Shown: piece after piece, positions 11,753-26,100 of the stretch
Numbering within the stretch: position 1 is the stretch's first letter
Layout: each line of letters opens with the position of its first letter
Source: Trichuris trichiura
Taxonomy: Eukaryota > Nematoda > Enoplea > Trichinellida > Trichuridae
Direction: 5' to 3'
Length of the DNA stretch: 64,000 bases
Assembly: GCA_037903355.1 (NCBI GenBank)
Contig: JBAJFE010000014.1
Coordinates: 4,464,001 to 4,528,000, forward strand
The notes under the pieces: generated by a model
Told to the model about the DNA's origin: nothing
Seen by the model: only the letters and a program-made list of their open reading frames with translations
Database searches by the model: none
Translations under genes and position numbers: made by a program

Positions 11753-12050
11753 TATACGTAGTGTTCACGGTGCACTAAAGCACCCGTTCTGCGCTAACTC
11801 ATCAGTAAAATACCGAAACAAGAGCCTTATCAATAAATGGATGAGCGAATTGTTAAAGTGTTTCTTACACGGAATGAATGTCCCGTTTAAAAATTTTTAT
11901 TTCTCCGGGGTTTTCGGGTCACTCGTGACCTGTCTTCAGCGATCTTAAATTATAATTATAAATATAATTTAATATTATATAATATTAAAATTATAATTAC
12001 AATTATATTCATAATTATAATTCAAGACCACTGAAGACGGATGAAAGCCA
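11753..12050 (-). repeat. hammerhead-like element with AT-rich palindrome
   Basis: The - strand core at 11939-11912 reads CTGAAGA, CAGGTC, ACGAGT, GACCCG, AAA. Downstream on the - strand are AACGGGAC (about 11888-11881) and CAATTCGCTCATCCAT, a block also found in the copies at 2.5, 36.8, 38.6 and 51.7 kb. This copy therefore links the GGGTC-stem and GGAAC-stem groups. On the other side is an 80 bp palindrome made only of A and T (about 11943-12023), then a second, truncated core (CTGAAGA at 12031-12037) in the opposite direction. The whole looks like a decayed inverted dimer. Confidence 0.65.
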
Positions 12051-12690
12051 TGGAGAGAGCTAACGAAAACCATAATTTGTTGAAAACTTAAAATGACTTA
12101 TTTTTGTCGAATCCAGTAAGTGTATACGTTCTAAAGTTGTAGGAAACTTATCTTAGCAAAGAGGTAGGACCGACACAGCTGGCAGCTGTTTTCGCTGTGC
12201 AACCGCGAACTCAAACAACTGACTTGTTAGTCACAGCAATAGCATTATTCCAGTTAGCATCGAGCAGAATTTCAACAGCCACAAGACCTCTCCTAAGGGA
12301 CAGGCTTGAATCTGATGAAAGCCATAAATTGTGCAAGAAGTCTAATAGACTTTCTTGAGACAAGGTCAGTGTAAAGATTAGTTTCAAATGAAACTGAGAA
12401 AGTAAGATTGTTTCGATTAAGATTTACCTCCGGGATGCATTTTATTGATGCTCAAACTGTTTCCCTATACATGAGAGACCGATTCAGCTGTTTTCGTTAA
12501 GGATTTTCGCAAGTCAACAGGGGAGCAAGAAATGAGTTTCTATGCCAGAAAGCGCTATAATGCTGCCATTTCGTAGCGCCACTAGACCGCACGACAGTGT
12601 CAGCCTGGACAACAGTGTCGCTTTAATACATTCAAGAAGAGAAGATAGAGTTACCAACCTGGATTGTCGGCTACGAAACACGCCGACATT
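12051..12690. other. no supportable gene
   Basis: Nothing recognised in this stretch. Confidence 0.4.
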
Positions 12691-13498
12691 TTAGAAGTTT
12701 ATCAGGGCACTAAAGTCGCTATTAGAAAAAATGGCCACTACAAGTTCATTTAATTTTAGATTAGGCTTTTTCTTTCTTCCGAATGTTGCACGAAAATTTC
12801 TTTTAGGACAGTCTCTCAAGAGTGTTCTGACTATGGGTAGCCAGGTGCTAGTTGATTTAATCATTTCAAGCTGACAATACCTTGCAAGCGGAACAGAAGA
12901 GTGAAGAAATTGGATAAGTAATAGCGAACGGTTATCAGTGATAAACATTGCGCTCAAATTCTGAATCAATCTGGAAGCAGATGACAACCAATGTCGCGTT
13001 CTTAGAATCGAAAACGTCACTTAAACCGCTTGCAGCATGGCCGATAGAAGCCTCCTGCCAAGAAGCTGCCAAAACGTTGGCTTAAGGCTGAAGAAAGCCC
13101 ATTGATGGGGGAAGCCAGGGTGGAAGCGGTTTCAGAATAACACATGCAGGAATGATTCAAAATTACTGATGAATCAGAATGCGCTTGGCGAAGTTCAATA
13201 TGTTTAAGGTCTGTTGATATCCTGTTTAGGCAAGAATACTGCTGGTTTGAATAAAGGCTGTCAATTGGCAACGCTAATAGAAGCTTCGGTTGAAGTAAAT
13301 TGTCCGGCAACATATGCTTGGCTAAGCTAGGAAATCGAAGTTCCAAACGCTTTGCCGATACTGTAACTCCAAACATGCATAGACATTCGATTACATCTTC
13401 TAAAGTTATTCCACCTTCATCGCTTCGGTGAGTTAGAGCTATTGTGGACTTGCCATTGAGCCTGCTAAAACAACCAGCGGACTTTTCTCCGAAGAGGC
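12691..13498 (-). other. unrecognised coding-like stretch, two frames
   Basis: On the - strand one frame is open from about 13498 to 13017 (about 160 codons) and includes NGKSTIALTHRSDEGGITL and KHMLPDNLLQPKLLLALPI. A second frame, 13020-12691, follows with IQNLSAMFITDNRSLLLIQF and then TWLPIVRTLLRDCPKRNF. Both have protein-like composition. Candidate acceptors (a TCTTCAG near 13.08 kb and a CTTCCAG near 12.98 kb on the - strand) could join them as exons, or this may be a frameshifted relic. I do not recognise the family, and the Walker-like NGKST is too short to assign a function. Confidence 0.3.
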
Positions 13499-16400
13499 AG
13501 CGGTGTCAGAAAACATGCGTCATTGTTTACATAGCAAGCAGAATATCTCGGCTAGGTATCGTTAGAGCTGAACTTTTCCTGACGAACGAAAACAATCAAT
13601 CTTTCAGTCACGGAATTTGCAGATTGGGAGGCCACTTCTATTTGCTTGTTGCTAGCGCAACCTTATGGTGAAACGATTTAGCCGGATTGGATAAACACAA
13701 CTGTGTTGTGTTAGCTGAAGTAAATAACCTTAGACACCTGAGCGGACCTTAAGCCGTCATTCTGATGCGTCAAACTACAACTAAGCTACAGAATAAAAAT
13801 TTCCAACGATCTACAAAATAACAGTTTTGTATTTATGGCGAACTAAGACCTCGAACATGTTGACCGACTACCACAGTTCACTCAAACTAAAAAATAGAAC
13901 AACGCCGCCAACATGATCTGTGGTGTTTCGCATGTCCTGAAAACCACTAATGACAAAGTTGTCATGACGTAGGGCGAAAACTGCTACTTTATTATTATGT
14001 ACTGACAAGCACAAAATGTGTATGATTAGAAAGTGTGCATGACTGTTTAATAAACAAAGTCGCTTAAAACAGTAAATGAGTTCCACGAACAATGTAATAC
14101 GATTTTGGATTCAGAAAAGGACGAGTGGAATGGAGAACTACACTTTCAGAATTTGAAGTTTTGGCATCAATGAAGTGGTGTCAATCGCATCTTACTCCCA
14201 TCACTGTACTACGCGCCACAGAACGAAACAGAGTTTCCTGTCTTTCTTTGCCGGTGTACGACAAGTTTTGCGTTTTAAACTAAAAACCCTATGATGAAAA
14301 GGAAATACTTCAGTCAAATCAGGCGATTAATTAATTATTAGGCTGCCCTGAATTAAGATTATCACTGGCATCCGAATGGGACTGCACCTTATCTTATGAA
14401 ACCATGCAATATTAATGAAGATCGTCAATATTTGAATATAGGGTTTCTAATTTGGAATATTTTCCACAGTTGAAGAACAAAAAGTGATAAATATGTTCCC
14501 CAAGGCAAAAGTCGCTGCTTAAGTATTGAGCGAATACAGAAAAGCAGTTCCCTTGGGGGTTATGCGAAAACATCACGCTAAACGTCTAAGTTTATTTGTT
14601 TACTTTCAGCTGGGTATTGATGAATGACTAATCTGGGTGAATACGCACAGTCAATCATTTTCCAACTTTTGTCGGAAGAGGAGTAAAAATTAGTCACTTA
14701 GTTCTCTCTACTTAGTTACAGTTATGTTAAGCTTGAAAGCTGCATTATCACAAACGGCAAAAGTGTCCTTGTAGAAGCGTTAACTACCGGCTGAACCAGC
14801 AGGATTGCGCTGTTAAAGAAAGTATAGTACTGCAACGTTCAAAACTACCGTCGCTGAAATGGATCTCCTGATTGTACTGATCATCCCCTAATCAGGTACT
14901 TATCTTATAGGAAAAAACGATCTATGATCTTAGGGAGTTTCCAATCAGTCGCTGTCAGGCTTAAAGCGCCTTTCAGAACTGTCCAGCTGATATCGACCTT
15001 TTCATATACTTCAATATCGAGAATCTGGTCGATATCGGCTACTTTCGTCCTACGCTGTCAGGTCGTTTTTAAACTACGCAACTATTACAATCGTTTCATT
15101 CTTTGCGCCTCGTTTCAAGGAGCATCTCATGTGAACTTCGCAGTGCGTGCTAAAATTGTGAGCCCTTTAATTCCCATGGCATTTTGCAATCGAACAAACG
15201 TCGCAGTTCATTAAGGTCTGTAGCGGAAGATGATTCTGTCCTTTGGAATTAATGTTTCTTCTTCAAGAGATAGCATCACCGAAAATTCATCACAGGGGAT
15301 ATGAAACGTAAAACGTGAATGTGCATAAAGTTCTCATATCATCAATTAATGATGTATGTTTAATCTTTTTTTCTTAGGCAAGCACAGCATACTGGAATAG
15401 TGGGGAATAAAAGTAAGTATTCTTCAGTGGTAAAATGGACAAACGTAAGGGAATGCAGCCAGAAGCAAACCGAACAGTAATAAAAATGGGATGTCTTGTA
15501 ACCGGCAAGTAGGCTTTCATCATACAGAGTTAGAGTGTGTCCGTTTTATTGAAAAACCTAAAGGAACAAGGATTTTAGGACCCCAGATCCCATAATCCAC
15601 CTTCAGAGTTGTTGGTTGAGGTAAAATGTTTCTGACCCGCCTCTTAACTTTCACTGAAGCTCTACTAAAGCTTTTAGCTCTTAACCTACCATGCTGAAAA
15701 CGGGACTTGGAAGTACCAAAATATCCGCTCCCATGTTTTTGAATAGAGTGGGCACACCATAATTCTGCCTTAATATATTTTATAATAAGTGAAAACTTTA
15801 CGTCCAATTGTAATTTCACGATATATCATTTAACAAACATCAAAGAAACTGTGAAGCCAAATCACGGCACGTGTATTGCCAGTGCGTCGCAGCTAGCCAT
15901 CAGCACTAAAGAAATGCCTAACCTTCGAATCTTTTCTAAAATGAACAAAGCAAACTGCTCCAGAGTTCTTTTTTGTAAGGAAACCTCCCGTTGTAATTCT
16001 TAATGTTTTTTGCTGCCGAAACTTTCAAGAGCAACCTCGACTAATCTTTCGCGTCTATCCTATTGTTCATCTTCGCTGGTGTATTCGTTTAGATGTGTTT
16101 GTCAACGTGCACTGTTCCATCTCGTTCGACTTCGGCCTACGTGCTTAAGACGCGACACGTTTACCATCCATGCTCCGTTAATAAAGCATTAAGAGATGTA
16201 CATGAGGTTGCTTCCGTATAAAAAATGAAGATCTGCGCATCCATCATGAAGAGCTATGTTTTCACACTGAATAACTCTTCATAGCTTTACTGATTTTTTG
16301 ATTACGAAACATCGTTTTAGCAACTCTGCTAGCTCAAAATCAGCTGAAAGTCAACTGCCAAGTGTACGCATCACACAGTACTGCACTGAAAATTCGGCCT

Positions 16401-16782
16401 ACTTTTGTTATGGAAAACAGGAAAATAGAAATCCACAGGATCAGTCGACTTAGTTATTCGAAATCAAACAGACTTGGTCATAACGAATAAATAGCTTAAA
16501 ATGGCTTACTGGTTGAGTCGAGTCCTTTAAACGATGGACATGGCCGCGTGATACTGGTGTTGGCAGGTATGGCTGGCCAGCACATGACTGAGTCCCACGT
16601 GGCATTGCACCATAAGTTTCCAGCTACATTATACCAGAATTGCCGCCAGCTGATAGGTAGTGAGAACTAACTTACAACTCTGATCAGGCCAAACTGGATA
16701 ACCGAGTTGAGTGAGCAGCTGGACGCAGTCTTTGAAATTCGATGGCATCGCTCACTGGGTTAGAAATTGCTTGAAAGGTTAG
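13499..16782. other. no supportable gene
   Basis: About 3.3 kb of AT-rich sequence with short frames only. At about 15534 a phrase (TGTGTCCGTTTTATTGAAA) resembles one at about 22117, possibly solo ends of an unidentified DNA transposon. They are in the same orientation, so they are not a terminal pair. Confidence 0.4.
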
Positions 16783-17130
16783 TCAGCAAGCGGAATGCTT
16801 GCAGAAAAGGATTGACTTTGGCATACTCTGGTCCTGTAGTAAAGCAGTACTTATCATTATGTCAGGTATATGATACTCAACAAGACGGAAAGCCTTGATG
16901 AAGCCCAACAGCGAACGCGCGTTACTTGGTTCTCCATTGCTGATTTTCTGATGACCGACAACACGCATTGCGTCAAAGAACGAATCGCTAAGCTTGCCCA
17001 CTTCTAGTCGTCTATTTATATCGCTGCTGAGTGATGATACATTTGCACAGCAGAAACAGCTGACGGAAGTATTTAGTCGCGGTTGCAAGCTTTGAATACG
17101 TTGAGAAATAGCAATCGTTCTTAAAGTTAG
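16783..17130 (-). other. unrecognised coding-like stretch
   Basis: An open - strand frame from about 17130 to a TGA at 16783. It contains RIQSLQPRLNTSVSCF, then NRRLEVGKLSDSFFDAMRVV, then LLGFIKAFRLVEYHIPDIM. The composition looks like real protein, and the frame extends upstream past its only nominal start (TTG). A possible acceptor (TTTTCTAACGCAG) precedes it. It may be an exon of an unidentified - strand gene, perhaps the same as 12691-13498. No family recognised. Confidence 0.25.
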
Positions 17131-20100
17131 CTGCGTTAGAAAATATATCCGTACATAGCAATATTTGCCAAATCAGCAGAGGTCGAAAATATTAGAAAGG
17201 AGATATGCACCATTGTGGTTTCTAAATAAACTCATAATGCGCCTAGCTTCACCTGATTAGCCAATAATAAGCTTCCAGGCAACAATCACGGCGAGCGAAG
17301 CCCTCACATTCTGCTCCGTCAATCACCAATTTCTTTTCACTCAATATTAATAATGTCGATCTGGCGATTCAAGCGACATGATTGTTCTGTGAATTACCAT
17401 GCTAAACGCTTGGAACTATGGATGAACAACTAATGCGTTGAGCGTCTGAACCACTTGATACTAGCGTGCGGCTGCTGCGATGGATCACAGCCCTGATATT
17501 TATGCAACTAAGTAACAATAAAGAACGACTTGTCCGGATGAAGTTAACTGGGAAACTAGCGTCCAAATTTCTGTCTCACCTGACATCATGTCATGATATT
17601 TACAAGAAGTGGGCTAGTTGGCACTTCAGCTACGTTTATCCACCTACGAAATAAGTGAACTGCTCTACCGACTTGCTTGCACGTAAGATCCCCGACATTG
17701 TTAACAAAAGTGATATGAGCAAAGCAGTGAAGTTTCAGTTGCGAATTTTGCCAACAAAGAATGGCCATCCCACCGTCGACAGTACCGTGCTTGTTGTCAA
17801 GGTAACCTACTAGCAAGAAGGGCCTACTAATGAGACCGATGCAATTGTTTGGCACTTTGCAAATAAAAGTAGACGCTAGAGGAAAAGACGGTTTTCACGA
17901 ACTGCATGCTACGCGTTTTCTGCATTGTGCGCTGTAGCAGTATATCGTTTTATCGTATTAAGTCTGCGGAACATCCATGCTTTTGTTGATCAGCATTCCG
18001 TCGATAATACCTTACCTCAGTGACACAAGGCATGAAGCAGATAAACCTAATATGCCAGTAGGTCTCCCGATTTATCGCAATCTGCCTGACGTTCAGTAGA
18101 ACGTTGATGGCAGGCCTATTAAATGATCAATCCTCATAGGCCAGTCCATGAGTAGTTCATTAATGCGTGACTCAAGCGGAGATGGGTTGTCGCACTGCTC
18201 ATAAACGCCGGTCAGGCATATTTGCCCACATGGGCATCTCTGTAGACAATCAGTTAGAAACATAGTACCTTTCGCTGTAGCCTATGTTTGCCGTTTTTAC
18301 TTGTACGTAGGATATCTGAAGCCAATATCTATCAAAGACAAGCTTATCATAGTCTGTTATACTCCTTTCCTAAAGATGCCTAGTAGCTGCTCAGAAGGAG
18401 CTGCAAAGCTCTTGCGCAGCTTGTCAATGTAGCTAGTCAAGATTCAAAACATTGCTTGACTTGACAAGATTCACCCTGCCGGAAAAGCAAATTGTATTGA
18501 GTCATGCTCGTAATCTCCGCCTAAATCAGGCATAAATCGATTCTTTCCCAGTGACGAGTACTATTCAAACGCACGAGCACTGAGCTTTTCTCTAGCTTTT
18601 CAGGCGAGCATATGTACTTAACACCAATGAAAGTATACCGTATCGTCTGCAAATACTGCTTTTCAACGGGACTACTTTATGTGCTGCCTGCTTAACTGCA
18701 TTTAATCATAGAAAGTTGCACCAGGCTCAATGATCTCTCAGTTTGCTTGATGCAATCCCAGCTTAAACGGAGCACTATAATATTGCAAAACAAAATGTGA
18801 ATTCTGAGAATAATGTTAAACTGCCCCTGAGCAGATTGCACGCAACCGTTTCTAAGCAGTTTGCTTGGACAGAGTTAACACGCATGCTTATAATCAGATG
18901 TGCAAACATACAGTTCGCATTACCTTTTCAGTAACTCACAAGCTCTGGCTGGACGTCTGCAACAACTACCTCCCACTGCAAGCGGTTATGCACAAACTGG
19001 AAAAACAGAAGTTGAACACGCGCAGTCAAAACAAAGTTGGAATATAGAACAGGTATTCTGGCAACATATATATCCTGTTTGAGTAGCACGGTAGCCTATG
19101 ACACTTTTTCCCCGTGAAGTTAGACACACAGTTGGTTTAATAAGCCGACATTCCTGGAAACAATTTTACAGCGCCATGTCTGGCATAGGATGTTTCATAG
19201 AAAGTCTTAACCCATCTCATCGACGTTTGAATGGGGGATCCAGTCTGCAGGGTTAAGAAAATTTTTATGGAATTAACTGAATAAAATGTTCGTCAACTAT
19301 GATGTGCCAAACGAAAGAAGGAAAGTTGCTACGCTATTTGCAATGCTTCAATAAAGAATCATCTCCTGCACCTCTTTGCAAAAGCAAGATATTTCAACTG
19401 CTGTGGGTACATAATTGTGACAAAATTTTATTCAGACATAGCGAAGCCAAGACTGCCAGGCTGGAAAATTTGCCCAAGGGACGCTAGCACGCACAGTACT
19501 ATTAACCTTTGTCGTTTTAACATCAGCATGCAAAAGTCAGTACCACTTTAAATCTTTGTAAGGTGACGTTCATGTATGGAATGTCAAAATGTACTCATGT
19601 CACGTCCCACATGTCTCAGATTGTATCCTACTTGTTCATTATTATTTAAGAGAACGCTGTTGAAGGTATTAACGAAGCTAATGGAACGAAAACGTATCTC
19701 ACTTGCGTACAATGCACCACGATAGATAAACCAGCGTACGGTCATTACTTATTAGCATGCTCTAAGAAATAAATTAATATTTCTTCGAGGATTTTGAAAA
19801 GTTAGACCAATATCACAAGGAACCTGACATTAAACACGGATGAAGCTTTAACTCCCTTACCGTTATTGTTTATTAATTCACTAGCCAGTATGACTGCGAG
19901 TTTACGTACGCAACAAAAAGTTTCCTTGATGACACCTAAAGAACGACTATTGGCAACTTATTTATGAGCTAGCCGTGCAAATTTCACACTTGAGTCGTGA
20001 TCCCACTGGCGGAAGCAAAAGTCAATCCATCAGTTCAGTCGGTTGACAAGGAGTGATGCAGACAACAAGTTGCTATTTCAAGCTTTTTCTCCATGCATTT

Positions 20101-23100
20101 AACGTAACTAGGGAAGCATGAAAAGCTATTCTTTCCTGTGTGAAGAAAATTCATGCAACCTTCCCTTATTTTGCTTCCTGATTAGACTAAGATAAGGGAA
20201 TCCTAAATGACCAATAATCGTAAAAATATTCAAACGTTAGTCCAGACGCCTGTGGCTTCCTTCAGGTAGACATTATCAGTTGATAAAAGAATGTGTCACA
20301 TTTTCAATTCAAACTGCAATATTTATTTAGATTTGATAAACCTTTAACTGACATAATGAGGTACGTTAAAAGTGCCACTGGAGCTCCGCCTCACAAATTT
20401 GAGCAACGTTTCCTGGTCCAGAAAGTTTGGAGTCTTCCATTCCCTAACGTGAACTGAAAATATCCACTGAAATGTTTCTTTTTACGTTATCTCTGCCTAA
20501 ATTTAATCTGAAAGTTGGACCCACAAAAGAAACTGACAAGTTTACTAACATGTCGAATAATAATTTGCCTTAAAACGAAGAAGCAATATACAGCAGCATA
20601 ATTTTCTGAAAGCACCCAGCATTAAGCTCAGAAAATTTAATCGGTTTACGTGGAATAAAGAGGCTGGAACTTTTTATTTTTATTCCTCCCCGTCTTTGTC
20701 GCCTGTGGGCTACCAGAATGAATTTTTTGCAAATTAAATCAAGTCTCTTATGAAATCTTTATAACACTTTGCCCTAAAGAGCAAAATCCGTAAAGTGTGT
20801 TGCATGTAAGAACGAGCGCAAATGTGTTCATAATAATTATGGACAAAATTCAGGTCATCTGCCGTGAAGGTAGTAAAACGGTCAACCTACTTGTACATTC
20901 AAATGCTATGCATAACCTAAGTTACTGAATGATAGTTCTCGTTCATTAGAGAAACTGAACTTTGACTTTGTGACATCCGCAGTGACTAGCTAGTTGTGCA
21001 TGGAAAGCACTGGCCACTAGAATCTGCGCAAAGGAATTGTCTTACGCAGTCTAGAGTGAACTGAAACTCATTGCACATACGCTGTAGAAATACAAATCCT
21101 AATCCTTTACCCAGAGTTCAGAAGTTTAGACTGCTTCAAAATTCAAAACACTTTCAAAGGTTGACGTAACTTTCCAAGCATTACCTTCATGATTTCATGT
21201 GAGAAACACGTTTGAAAACAGCTAGCTATGACGGAGACTAACTCATTCACTCGTGAGCGTGCGTCCAAGTAAAAACAATGAACACTGATACGGGTACATG
21301 TTGAATTCCGAAAACTCTGCAACAGTTTTGGTTTTAGTATTTGAAGAATGGGTTTAACGTAATTTTGCCACGAAGTTTATACAATCAAAAAAATATCTAC
21401 AACTAACATTGCTGCCAGCTATGTAAGGGACTTTGACCATGAACATTTTAAAAGACGTAGACTAGAATGCATCCACTCCCCTAGATAACTCACTTCCCGT
21501 TAGTAAAAAGCGTTAAATCATCAGGCTCAGTTGCCTTAATACTATGTGCGCAGGATGCATATGTTCTCTTAAAGGACCTTCATGTTTACACTTGAGTCTC
21601 AATCCCAAGATATCACACTGAATTTTGAAATACAGAAACGTATTCCAAAACGTGAAAGAACCTAAAATCCGGAACATTCCTAGTCCCCATCATTCTGGAT
21701 AATCGATTACGTACCGTAATTGCTTGGGGCACAGGCGCTTAAATGATACTGCAGCAATAGTAGTTATCAGTTATTACGGCTTAACTATAAATAAAATTGC
21801 ATGTCGCTTCCAATTCGCTCAAAAGTAATACATCTATCACGTGATGGCCTCGTGCTTCAAATATAAACAGCCTTCATCTGCAAAATGCTTTGCATCTGCA
21901 AGGATACCACGCGTCAGAAAACCAACTGCCTTCTACTTTAGTTATTTGCAAGTGTCAACTGCGGTGTTTTTTTCTTTCTAATAACAAACTATCGTTTTTC
22001 ATAGCCAAGTCTCTGCAAAACAGGACCGCGAAATACTAGGGTCATCTCGATTGAGATAAGCATGAACGTGTAGTTTTCAGAAGAAAATAATTCAATTTTT
22101 CATTATAGAGACATAGGGTGTGACCGTTTTATTGAAACAAACCAAGGAATAGCGAATCGCAGCTTTTCAGAAAAGAAATCACGTTTTCAATACGCCCAAT
22201 TTACTTTCTGTAAACAGAGCACGTCAAAGTATAAACACTTGTAACCCCACTGATTTCTACGAAAAGACCTTCGTTAAATTAAACCAAGCGTTGACAGTCG
22301 AACACGTTGGATAGGTAATTATTTATTTATCAATCACTGAAGCACCGAAAAATGTTTAGACGGCGGAACCAGGGGTTGAAATCCGAGATTTTTAGCTTTT
22401 CTCACCAAATGTTTAGCTATCGTGCTGACGAAATAACTCAATTCAAGCGACTCCCTAAGCAAATAAACGAGCGTGAGTATTTTTGTTTCTGTAATCAAGT
22501 GATCTTTCATCGATCTGCCGGAGTAAAGTTATTTGATTGTTCACGCTATGAACATTAAAATAACAAGGCTTTCTCATGCATGAAAGTTCCAACAAGTAAC
22601 TATCATGAAAACACCATTTGTTTATTAAAGTGTGATTTCGAAATGTTCACACAACTATCACTAACGGTTTTAGTTCTCTTATTTAGTCACAAGTGTTAGC
22701 CTATCGGTTAGCCTTCGTTGCATGTAAGAGTGTGTCAATACGGTGAAAGCGTGATTGAAGCTCGAACAAAAGATGGTTTGCCAGTTTATTGCACTAGACA
22801 GACAGCTGCCCGTTACAAAATGATACTATGATAAAAGATGTTGTGAAGACAAACAATAATAGAAGTGTTAGTTTACCTTAATTTTCAGAAATAAGTAAAG
22901 TTAAAAACTTCGTTTGAAATTCTGACAGCTTCAAACTCATGTCACTTGTTCATAACAATGGGTTCCTACTAATAAACTGCCCAACTGACTAAAATCTGCT
23001 GAATTTAGTCCTTTCAGACTTACCGAATGAAACCAAGATGATCAAAGAAAGTTCAAAACAGTTTGAGTCGTCCTTTCCTTAGAATGCTGGAGCTGCATTA

Positions 23101-26100
23101 AGCAAAGGTTTTCTCTGCTGAAGACTAGTGAACCGGTCAATATTAGCAGCAGCAGCAGTAGCATCAGCAGCAGCAGAACATACGAAGATCCATCTGGTGA
23201 AAGTATTTTGAAAACGTGATTCCTCAGCTATCACGAACGTGATTTCATGTTACTTCTTTTGGGGCAATTCCCTGTTCGCGCCATTAAACTCGGTAGATCA
23301 CAATTGTTTGTTGTAAGACGAATTAGTAAGCTTTCTAAGTTGATGCAATACTGGATGCTTTTCAACGGGTGTACCGGTTTTCATATTCAGGACACGTTAG
23401 CTCGTCCAATCTGCGACGAGCCAAGATGCTCAAGATGGGAAATGACGTGATCTGAAACTTCCGCAAATCTTCGCGGATCACATCTATTAATAATGCTTCG
23501 AATGTGAACGCTTTCCAAGCTAATCTTTTCCGGTTTCCTCGGTGGCAAAAATGGCTTGCGATGGTTTTGCAACTAAATTGTTCCCGACAAGACCAAGAAA
23601 GAGTTCTTTCAGCTCGAATGACGGATTAAGCTTTTCAGCTAATAACAATTGTTCCCTGATTTGTTATCTCATAAGTAAGCTGTTGCAAAATGATTGAAAA
23701 TTCTTTTCGACGCGTTAACGACAAAATAAGCTTAATTCAGAAAGCATTACAAATGATTTCACAATAAAAGGGTTCGTATTATCGACTTATTCAAGCAAAC
23801 AGCAACGGGAAAAGCACGCCAACTTGCTTGATAACCCTAGATTTTGGCTGGAAAACCTATTTTCTGAAAGATATTTGTGACTGAAAAAGCGCATCAACTG
23901 AGTAAATATAATGAGCGTCTAGGTATATTCAGCGAAACAATGCTGTGCAGCAAATGTTAATACCAACAGACTCCACGAAGAGCTAATAGCCATCACGCTG
24001 ATCAAGAAAAATCCATTTAGAATAAACGTTTTCCTGAAATCACTTGCTGTCGATTCGTAATGATTTTAACATTAGCGTTTGGTATATGCTACCGAGCTTC
24101 GCAGCTTAATTCTTCTGTGCACGAATTGCATGGGGCAGGTAAAATAACCTGCAGACAAGCCTTTCAACGGGAATAATCTGCTGTCGTTCTCAAAGCTTCA
24201 GTATGTTCTATTTTTAACAAAACTGGTGGAATTCTTCTTAAGTTATAAATCCTTTTGAAGAGCTTATGCGCCCAATTCAGCACCAGTCTGTAAAAGAGAA
24301 CTAATTTCCGTAAATCGTGCACGCAGGACATTGGCAGGAAATGCTACTATATCTTGATGTATTGATGGACGTGTGCCTGATTGGCAGATTGATAGATAGT
24401 CCACTTAAGGCTTTCAGTTCATGAAAGATTTATTGCACTATTAGTCTTGCGGACAGATTTGAATTCAAAGTGCATAAAGCATTCATAGTAGTTCATTATC
24501 GAGCAAAATGCAAAAACCGACTCCACTAAGGCTAACGTTCCATTCACTCTGAATTAAGGTATACATGCAGATGTGAAAAATGTAAATAAGTGTCTTCAGT
24601 TTAAAAAAAACATAAACATCTTTTAACCATGGTTCTTTAATTGTGAAAGTAAGGAAGTATTCCTGCAGTTCTTGGCAGCCTTTAACTAACGACTTGAAGG
24701 TTCAACTTCGCAACACTTTCGCAGCACATAGAGTAGAACTACCTATTTAACAATCTGCCTATTTAAGAAAGGCAAAAAATAAGTCACACACCTCTGAAAC
24801 GCAGCATATTCATTCCGTACATATTGAAGGCTTTTCTATAGAATCGTCACCACGTTTCTGACTGCTTTTCTTCCATTATTCTATGTAATTAATTGAAACA
24901 AGTATCTCCTAACAACGAAAGGATGAGCGGCTACTGAAGAAAAACAGAACGAACTGTTTTTCTCTCCTATTCGCTAGTGCATAGTTGTTGTAGGGCATTT
25001 GTTTCGAATTACAAAGAACTATGTGACGAATTGGTATAAGGAACTACTGATTTATTAAAAAGCGCATGCAGTAGTTAAACCTTTATAGATAGTGGCATCG
25101 CTTAGAATTCTCTGCTCATGTGGGTGAATATGTCTGTTTCGACAAAACATTCATCAGTACGATTGCAGGAGGAAACCAATTTTTCTGCGCTCCTACTTCG
25201 GAGTTGCAAAGTTCTTAATAATAATTCCTTTTATTATAGGCTACCTCACCGCGCCATAGCCGGTGTGCAGGTCTTCATGCCTTTCTACAGAAATAATCCG
25301 CTTATTTGATGTCAAGCTAGGTAACAGAGCTTACGTGATCAATCGTGCTCTTTTGTTAACGTCTGCGTGAGTCAACACGCTAGTTGGTTTCTCTCCCCTG
25401 AAATGTTCATAACAACAAATACTGTGATTTGTACATAAAACTGCATCCAGCCATCTTTCTGAAAACAGAGATGAGCAAGTTTTGTTTAAGGGTAATCAGG
25501 TGCTTGACATGATGACTTACCACTTTAAATTAAAATTCAGAACCAGTAATTCCTCTGAAGTTATTTAGTAAGCGCGCACTTACAAGAAAAGTCTGACGAA
25601 AGGCGAATGGGAAAGCTCTTATAATATAACAGGAAAGCTCAGAAAGTCCTGTCTGTTTTTGCTCATTATTCCTCCTACATTACAAGTTTTAATTAATAAG
25701 CTGTCCATCTAGTTTTTGCGTCAGGCGTCTGCCTTTTCGTGGCACGATTACTCATTCACTGAACTGTTACAACAGGAAACAAACTAAAACAAATCGCCAG
25801 TAAAATTGCCATTCCGTTATATGTGGCTTAATTTTCGAAAAGTACTCCTCCAAAAACGAATAATGGCTTTCATATGGAAACTGCTTCTGCGATGTTAGAC
25901 TAATGCACTGCAGTAAAAATAACTTTAGCGTGTACCACAAGGGCCAGATAAAAATCAAGACTAAATTTTGTTGACAGCGCTTTGAAAGAAAACGCAGCAC
26001 TAATGTTATTATGTAACAGAAGAAAGTATTACGTAAGAGCATCAGACCTGAAAAATTTGCATTTTTTCAATAAACATTTTGTTAACGAAAATTTTTGTAA

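Noticed and set aside
15530..22160. Similar phrases at about 15534 and 22117 taken as transposon ends
   Set aside because: They are in the same orientation and 6.6 kb apart, so they are not a terminal inverted pair, and no transposase lies between them.
23142..23178. Tandem repeat considered as a CRISPR-like array
   Set aside because: It is a trinucleotide microsatellite without spacers, in eukaryotic DNA.
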